Below are positions 60,678 through 64,000 of a DNA stretch of 64,000 nucleotides, piece by piece. The stretch covers positions 186,001-250,000 of the forward strand of contig NZ_CYSG01000001.1 in assembly GCF_001457775.1 (NCBI RefSeq), read 5' to 3'. Each line of letters opens with the position of its first letter. Position 1 is the first letter of the stretch. Below the pieces are notes generated by a model that saw nothing but the letters and a program-made list of their open reading frames with translations, searched no databases and had not been told where the DNA came from. The translations under genes were made by a program, and so were the position numbers. This stretch comes from Phaeobacter sp. CECT 5382. GTDB lineage: Bacteria > Pseudomonadota > Alphaproteobacteria > Rhodobacterales > Rhodobacteraceae.

Positions 60678-60962
60678 ATGACAAACAGAACCGCTGCCCA
60701 GACACGTGATGTCAGAACTCCCGGAAATGTTGCAGGCCAGGCCACGCAGACCAGTGCTCTGGATCGCAAGAGCCTCAACCTACTGGGGCTCTTTGGGCCC
60801 AAGGATGATCTTCAGGCGCTGGTGCGTTTGCCCAATGGACGGCTCAAGACGGTCAAGACCGGTAGCCGCATTTCGCGCAGCACGGTTCTGGGGATTGATG
60901 CTGAAGGGATGATCCTCGAAAAGTCCGGCAAGAGCCAGCGCATCGCGATCCCCGGCAGCTAG
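60678..60962 (+). CDS. Small protein with PilP-like domain
   Basis: 94 residues. After a 30-residue polar lead, LNLLGLFGPKDDLQALVRLPNGRLKTVKTGSRIS resembles the pilus-assembly PilP core (quoted in parts: LLGLFGPKDDLQALVRLP and GRLKTVKTGSRI), followed by the closing beta strands GMILEKSGKSQRIAIP. No signal peptide or lipobox is seen and there are no pilus genes nearby. Proteins like this occur as orphans in roseobacters; the resemblance is moderate. Confidence 0.65.
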   Translation: MTNRTAAQTRDVRTPGNVAGQATQTSALDRKSLNLLGLFGPKDDLQALVRLPNGRLKTVKTGSRISRSTVLGIDAEGMILEKSGKSQRIAIPGS

Positions 60963-61052
60963 CCGCATGCCAGCTGCCCTGAACAGTCACAGCTGCTGCT
61001 GCGCCAAGATGGAGGCTTGACCCCTCGACGCAAGCGGATCAAAAGGCTGGTT

Positions 61053-61703
61053 ATGACACAGAAACTCGCTCTTATTACCGGTGCATCACGCGGGCTGGGT
61101 GCAGCCCTCGCCGAAGCCCTCGCCCCGACCCATCACATTGTCGCCGTGGCCCGGACCACTGGTGCCCTAGAAGAGCTCGACGACCGGATCAAGGTGGCTG
61201 GCGGCTCTGCCACCCTGGCGCCCATGGATATCACCGTGCCCGAAGCCATGGCTACCCTTTGCCGGGGCATCCATGACCGCTGGGGACAGCTTGATCTGTG
61301 GCTGCACAGCGCCATTCATGCAGCCCCCCTTAGCCCCGCGTCGTCGGTGGCTGTCAAGGACTGGACCAAATCCATCGCAGTGAATGCCACTGCGCCTTCG
61401 GTTCTCATCCCCTATATCGCGCCCCTACTCGGGCAGCATGGGCGGGCCGTGTTCTTTGATGATCCGCGCGCCGGTGAGAAATTCTTTGGCGCCTATGGTG
61501 CCAGCAAGGCCGCGCAGATCGCGCTCGCGCGCAGCTGGCAGGCAGAAACGGTGAAAACCGGACCACAGGTTAAAATCCTGTCGCCACAGCCAATGCCAAC
61601 CGCCATTCGCGCGCGGTTCTTTCCAGGTGAAGACCGCAGCCCGCTGACCGATATTCACAGCGAAGCCGCCCGTCTTCTGCCAGAGATCCTCGCCGAGGAT
61701 TAA
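61053..61703 (+). CDS. Short-chain dehydrogenase/reductase
   Basis: 216 residues from ATG 61053, preceded by AAAGG. The cofactor loop is TGASRGLGAAL and the catalytic pair is in AYGASKAAQ (YxxxK). The usual NNAG motif is replaced by HSAIHAAPL, as in some atypical SDRs. Substrate unknown. The protein is shorter than the usual 250 residues, lacking part of the C-terminal substrate lid. The 286 bases before surE hold nothing recognised. Confidence 0.85.
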   Translation: MTQKLALITGASRGLGAALAEALAPTHHIVAVARTTGALEELDDRIKVAGGSATLAPMDITVPEAMATLCRGIHDRWGQLDLWLHSAIHAAPLSPASSVAVKDWTKSIAVNATAPSVLIPYIAPLLGQHGRAVFFDDPRAGEKFFGAYGASKAAQIALARSWQAETVKTGPQVKILSPQPMPTAIRARFFPGEDRSPLTDIHSEAARLLPEILAED

Positions 61704-61989
61704 TACCAGACGGAACCTCACGGCTCCTCACAGGGTCTGGTTTCCCATACGGCCTAGGCTCCCAGCTCCCCTCCAGCGAGGGCTCTCATCAATATCGAGG
61801 CACGCACCATGAGGGCTCGGGCCTAGTGTTGCCATCCCCTGGTGCGATCCCCCTTCGGCTCCGCTCCATCACGCAACCTGTGGCACGTCTACCCGTTCTC
61901 TGTGCTCTTGCAGGCAACTAGCCTGTCGAAAGGCTTGCCCCCTTTTCGCCCAAAGCCTATTCAGTTCAAAACAACTGTCAGGGGGCCTT

Positions 61990-62772
61990 ATGCGCATTCT
62001 CATCACCAATGACGACGGTATCAACGCTCCGGGCCTTGCGGTTCTCGAGGCAATCGCCCATGATCTCGCCGGTCCCGACGGTGAAGTCTGGACCGTAGCC
62101 CCCGCCTTTGAGCAGTCCGGCGTCGCGCATTGTATCAGCTATACACGCCCTTCGATGCTGGGTGAGCTGGCCCCGCGCCGCTTTGCCGCCGAAGGCTCGC
62201 CTGCGGACTGCGTGCTGGGCGGCATTCACGTTGCCATGAAAGACACGCGCCCCGATCTGGTTCTGTCAGGCATCAACCGCGGCAACAATTCCGCCGAGAA
62301 TGCCCTTTATTCGGGCACTCTGGGTGGTGCAATGGAAGCGGCGTTGCAGGGCATTCCCGCCATGGCTCTGTCGCAGTATTTCGGCCCGCACAACCGGGAT
62401 CTGGAAAACCCGTTTGAGGCTTCAGCCCAGCATGGCGCAGACCTCATTCGCAAAATTCTGGCAGCTGCCCCGGACGAAGACCAGGACTACCGCCTGTTTT
62501 ACAACATTAACTTCCCCCCGGTGCCCGCCGATGCCGTCAAAGGCACCCGCGTGGTGCGTCAGGGCTTTCGGCGTGGAAGCCATTTCTCCGCCGAAGAGCA
62601 GATCTCGCCCAACGGGCGGCGTTATCTCTGGATCCGCGGCGGCGATCAGCAGGTACACACAGCACCTGACACCGATGCAAGCGTCAATCTGGACGGCTAC
62701 ATATCAGTGACGCCCATGCGCGCCGACCTGACGGCAGATGATGCGCTCGACAGGTTCAAGGGCATCGAATGA
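61990..62772 (+). CDS. surE: 5'/3'-nucleotidase SurE
   Basis: 260 residues starting [15 protein letters not shown], where NDD forms the metal site. The [15 protein letters not shown] and [20 protein letters not shown] motifs complete the active site. It hydrolyses nucleoside monophosphates and is classically paired with pcm. Its stop overlaps the pcm start by four bases. Confidence 0.96.
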   Translation: MRILITNDDGINAPGLAVLEAIAHDLAGPDGEVWTVAPAFEQSGVAHCISYTRPSMLGELAPRRFAAEGSPADCVLGGIHVAMKDTRPDLVLSGINRGNNSAENALYSGTLGGAMEAALQGIPAMALSQYFGPHNRDLENPFEASAQHGADLIRKILAAAPDEDQDYRLFYNINFPPVPADAVKGTRVVRQGFRRGSHFSAEEQISPNGRRYLWIRGGDQQVHTAPDTDASVNLDGYISVTPMRADLTADDALDRFKGIE

Positions 62773-63416
62773 GCGGCCCCAACCCGGAAACAAAGATGCA
62801 GTTTCTGTTTGCCCTGCGCTCTCGCGGGGTGACAGATTCCAAAGTGCTCGAGGCGATGGAGCAGATCGACCGCGGCCCCTTCGTGCGTGGGATCTTTTCC
62901 GACCGCGCCTATGAGGACACGCCGCTGCCAATTGCCTGTGGTCAGACGATCTCGCAGCCCTCGGTGGTCGGATTGATGACCCAGGCCTTGCAGGTCTCTC
63001 CCCGCGACACGGTGCTGGAGGTTGGTACCGGCTCCGGCTATCAGGCCGCAATTCTCGCCAAACTTGCACGGCGTGTCTACACTATTGACCGGCACGCCCG
63101 CTTGGTGCGCGAGGCCCGGATGATCTTTGAAGGCATGCAGCTGGCCAATATCACCTCGCTTGTGGGGGATGGCAGTTTCGGCCTGCCAGATCAGGCACCT
63201 TTTGACCGCATCATCGTGACCGCCGCCGCCGAAGACCCGCCCGGCCCTTTGCTGGCACAGCTGAAACCCGGTGGCATCATGGTTGTGCCCGTGGGCCAGT
63301 CCGACACGGTGCAGACCCTGATCCGCGTGCGCAAAACCGATGATGGGCTGGACTATGATGAGCTGCGCCCGGTGCGCTTTGTGCCCTTGCTCGAAGGTCT
63401 GGGCAAAGAGGGCTGA
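62769..63416 (+). CDS. pcm: Protein-L-isoaspartate O-methyltransferase
   Basis: 215 residues. The SAM motif I is [13 protein letters not shown], preceded by the substrate-site motif [13 protein letters not shown]. It methylates isoaspartyl residues in damaged proteins for repair. It forms the surE-pcm pair; a LysM lipoprotein gene of the NlpD type follows after 154 bases, the common order in proteobacteria. Confidence 0.96.
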   Translation: MSGPNPETKMQFLFALRSRGVTDSKVLEAMEQIDRGPFVRGIFSDRAYEDTPLPIACGQTISQPSVVGLMTQALQVSPRDTVLEVGTGSGYQAAILAKLARRVYTIDRHARLVREARMIFEGMQLANITSLVGDGSFGLPDQAPFDRIIVTAAAEDPPGPLLAQLKPGGIMVVPVGQSDTVQTLIRVRKTDDGLDYDELRPVRFVPLLEGLGKEG

Positions 63417-63570
63417 GGCAAAGGCGCCTTAAATTGCGGCAAAGGCGCGCCGATTATGCAGCTCACCGTAAAAGACCATTGACGGCAGCGAGCCCGCAGG
63501 CACAAGAGGCACAAAGCCTTGCTGGGATTGCCTTGCCAGGATCGCCCGGACAGAAATTGAGGACAGTACT

Positions 63571-64000
63571 ATGACAGGCAGCCCAAAACTTCGCTCCGCA
63601 CCGGTCCGGATGGCGCTGGTGACCCTTCCATTGCTAGCTGTGCTGGCGGGCTGCGAGAACCCGTTGGACTATGATCTGCGCGGCCAGATCGGCGGGTTCA
63701 ACACCACTCAGGCGGCGCAGAGTGCCACCTCGAACCGGCCGACGCCGGATGCACGTGGTCTGATCACCTACCCCTCTTATCAGGTTGCGGTTGCCCAGCG
63801 GGGCGACAAGGTTAGCGATCTGGCCGCCCGTATCGGCCTACCGGCAGGGGAAATTGCCAAATTCAACGGCATGCAACCCAGCGACCCGCTGCGCAAAGGC
63901 GAAGTCCTGGCCCTGCCGCGTCGCGCGCCTACGGCCGCCAACAGTGCCGCTGGCAAAGCCAATCCCGGTGCTGTCGATATCGCCGCCCTGGCTGGCACTG
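63571..64000 (+). CDS. NlpD-like LysM lipoprotein, partial at window end
   Basis: 143 codons are visible from ATG 63571, with GAGGA upstream. The signal peptide ends in a lipobox LAGC (residues about 24-27). A LysM peptidoglycan-binding domain covers about 70-115 (YQVAVAQRGDKVSDLAARIGL then LRKGEVLALP). A C-terminal M23 peptidase-like domain is expected beyond the window. By homology it would regulate cell-wall amidases at the septum. Gene end not seen. Confidence 0.88.
   Translation, partial: MTGSPKLRSAPVRMALVTLPLLAVLAGCENPLDYDLRGQIGGFNTTQAAQSATSNRPTPDARGLITYPSYQVAVAQRGDKVSDLAARIGLPAGEIAKFNGMQPSDPLRKGEVLALPRRAPTAANSAAGKANPGAVDIAALAGT

Overview
The window reads as chromosomal DNA of a marine roseobacter-group alphaproteobacterium (Rhodobacteraceae). 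This rests on high GC content, dense co-directional operons with ATGA/TAATG overlaps, and typical neighbourhoods: a SUMT-DUF2849-sulfite reductase-APS reductase-DUF934-ferredoxin reductase operon, a TRAP dicarboxylate locus with DctB/DctD, form II CO-dehydrogenase-type genes with coxD/coxE, a Hint-domain protein, DUF2199, and surE-pcm-LysM lipoprotein. Two CtrA-type boxes and an FNR-type box also fit an alphaproteobacterium. The species cannot be fixed from this sequence.

Layout. 1-4010: tRNA-Asn(GTT) and tRNA-Val(CAC) bracket a decayed mobile region holding an IS3-type orfA start, an orfB tail, a tyrosine-recombinase tail and, between the IS pieces, an intact H-NOX haem sensor plus an HNOBA-GGDEF-EAL partner. 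4030-10479: HU-like protein, Lrp regulator with a divergent Leu/Glu-type dehydrogenase, lon, tgt. 10685-15914: SPFH/NfeD pair, DUF4265, Fe-S assembly genes (sufT-like, IscA-like) around a periplasmic glycerophosphodiesterase, tpiA. 16062-22586: dctPQM with dctBD; DctD has lost its Walker A lysine and sigma54-contact loop, and two strong palindromes lie upstream of dctP. 22676-29726: a cytochrome P450, then an Lrp regulator divergent from the assimilatory sulfate-reduction operon. 29851-33141: an Ala-rich membrane-anchored repeat protein, infC with an ATA start, a methyltransferase and a stand-alone chemoreceptor-tip protein. 33266-42931: a minus-strand cox-type molybdenum hydroxylase cluster (coxD, coxE, two YeeE/YedE sulfur permease halves, xdhC/coxI, a molybdopterin-binding protein, coxS, coxL, coxM), with an FNR-type promoter in front of the permease pair. 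43137-49945: a glycosyltransferase with an unknown partner, pyrC-pyrE, dnaB, hsp20. 50326-54459: alr, an Mla-like ABC transporter lacking MlaD in this operon, a gene broken by a 26-bp tandem duplication, and a PqiA-like membrane protein. 54710-64000: radA, cvpA, a catalytically degenerate Hint protein, purF, DUF2199, a PilP-like small protein, an SDR, surE-pcm and the start of a LysM lipoprotein (cut by the window end).

Most of the window is ordinary core genome. The parts that merit attention are the split soluble-guanylate-cyclase-like H-NOX/HNOBA c-di-GMP module on mobile-element debris, the sigma54-independent-looking DctD with retained operator-like palindromes, the sulfur permease pair inside the cox cluster with class II FNR promoter geometry, the CtrA boxes upstream of the HU-like and Hint genes, and the clean duplication-frameshift pseudogene.
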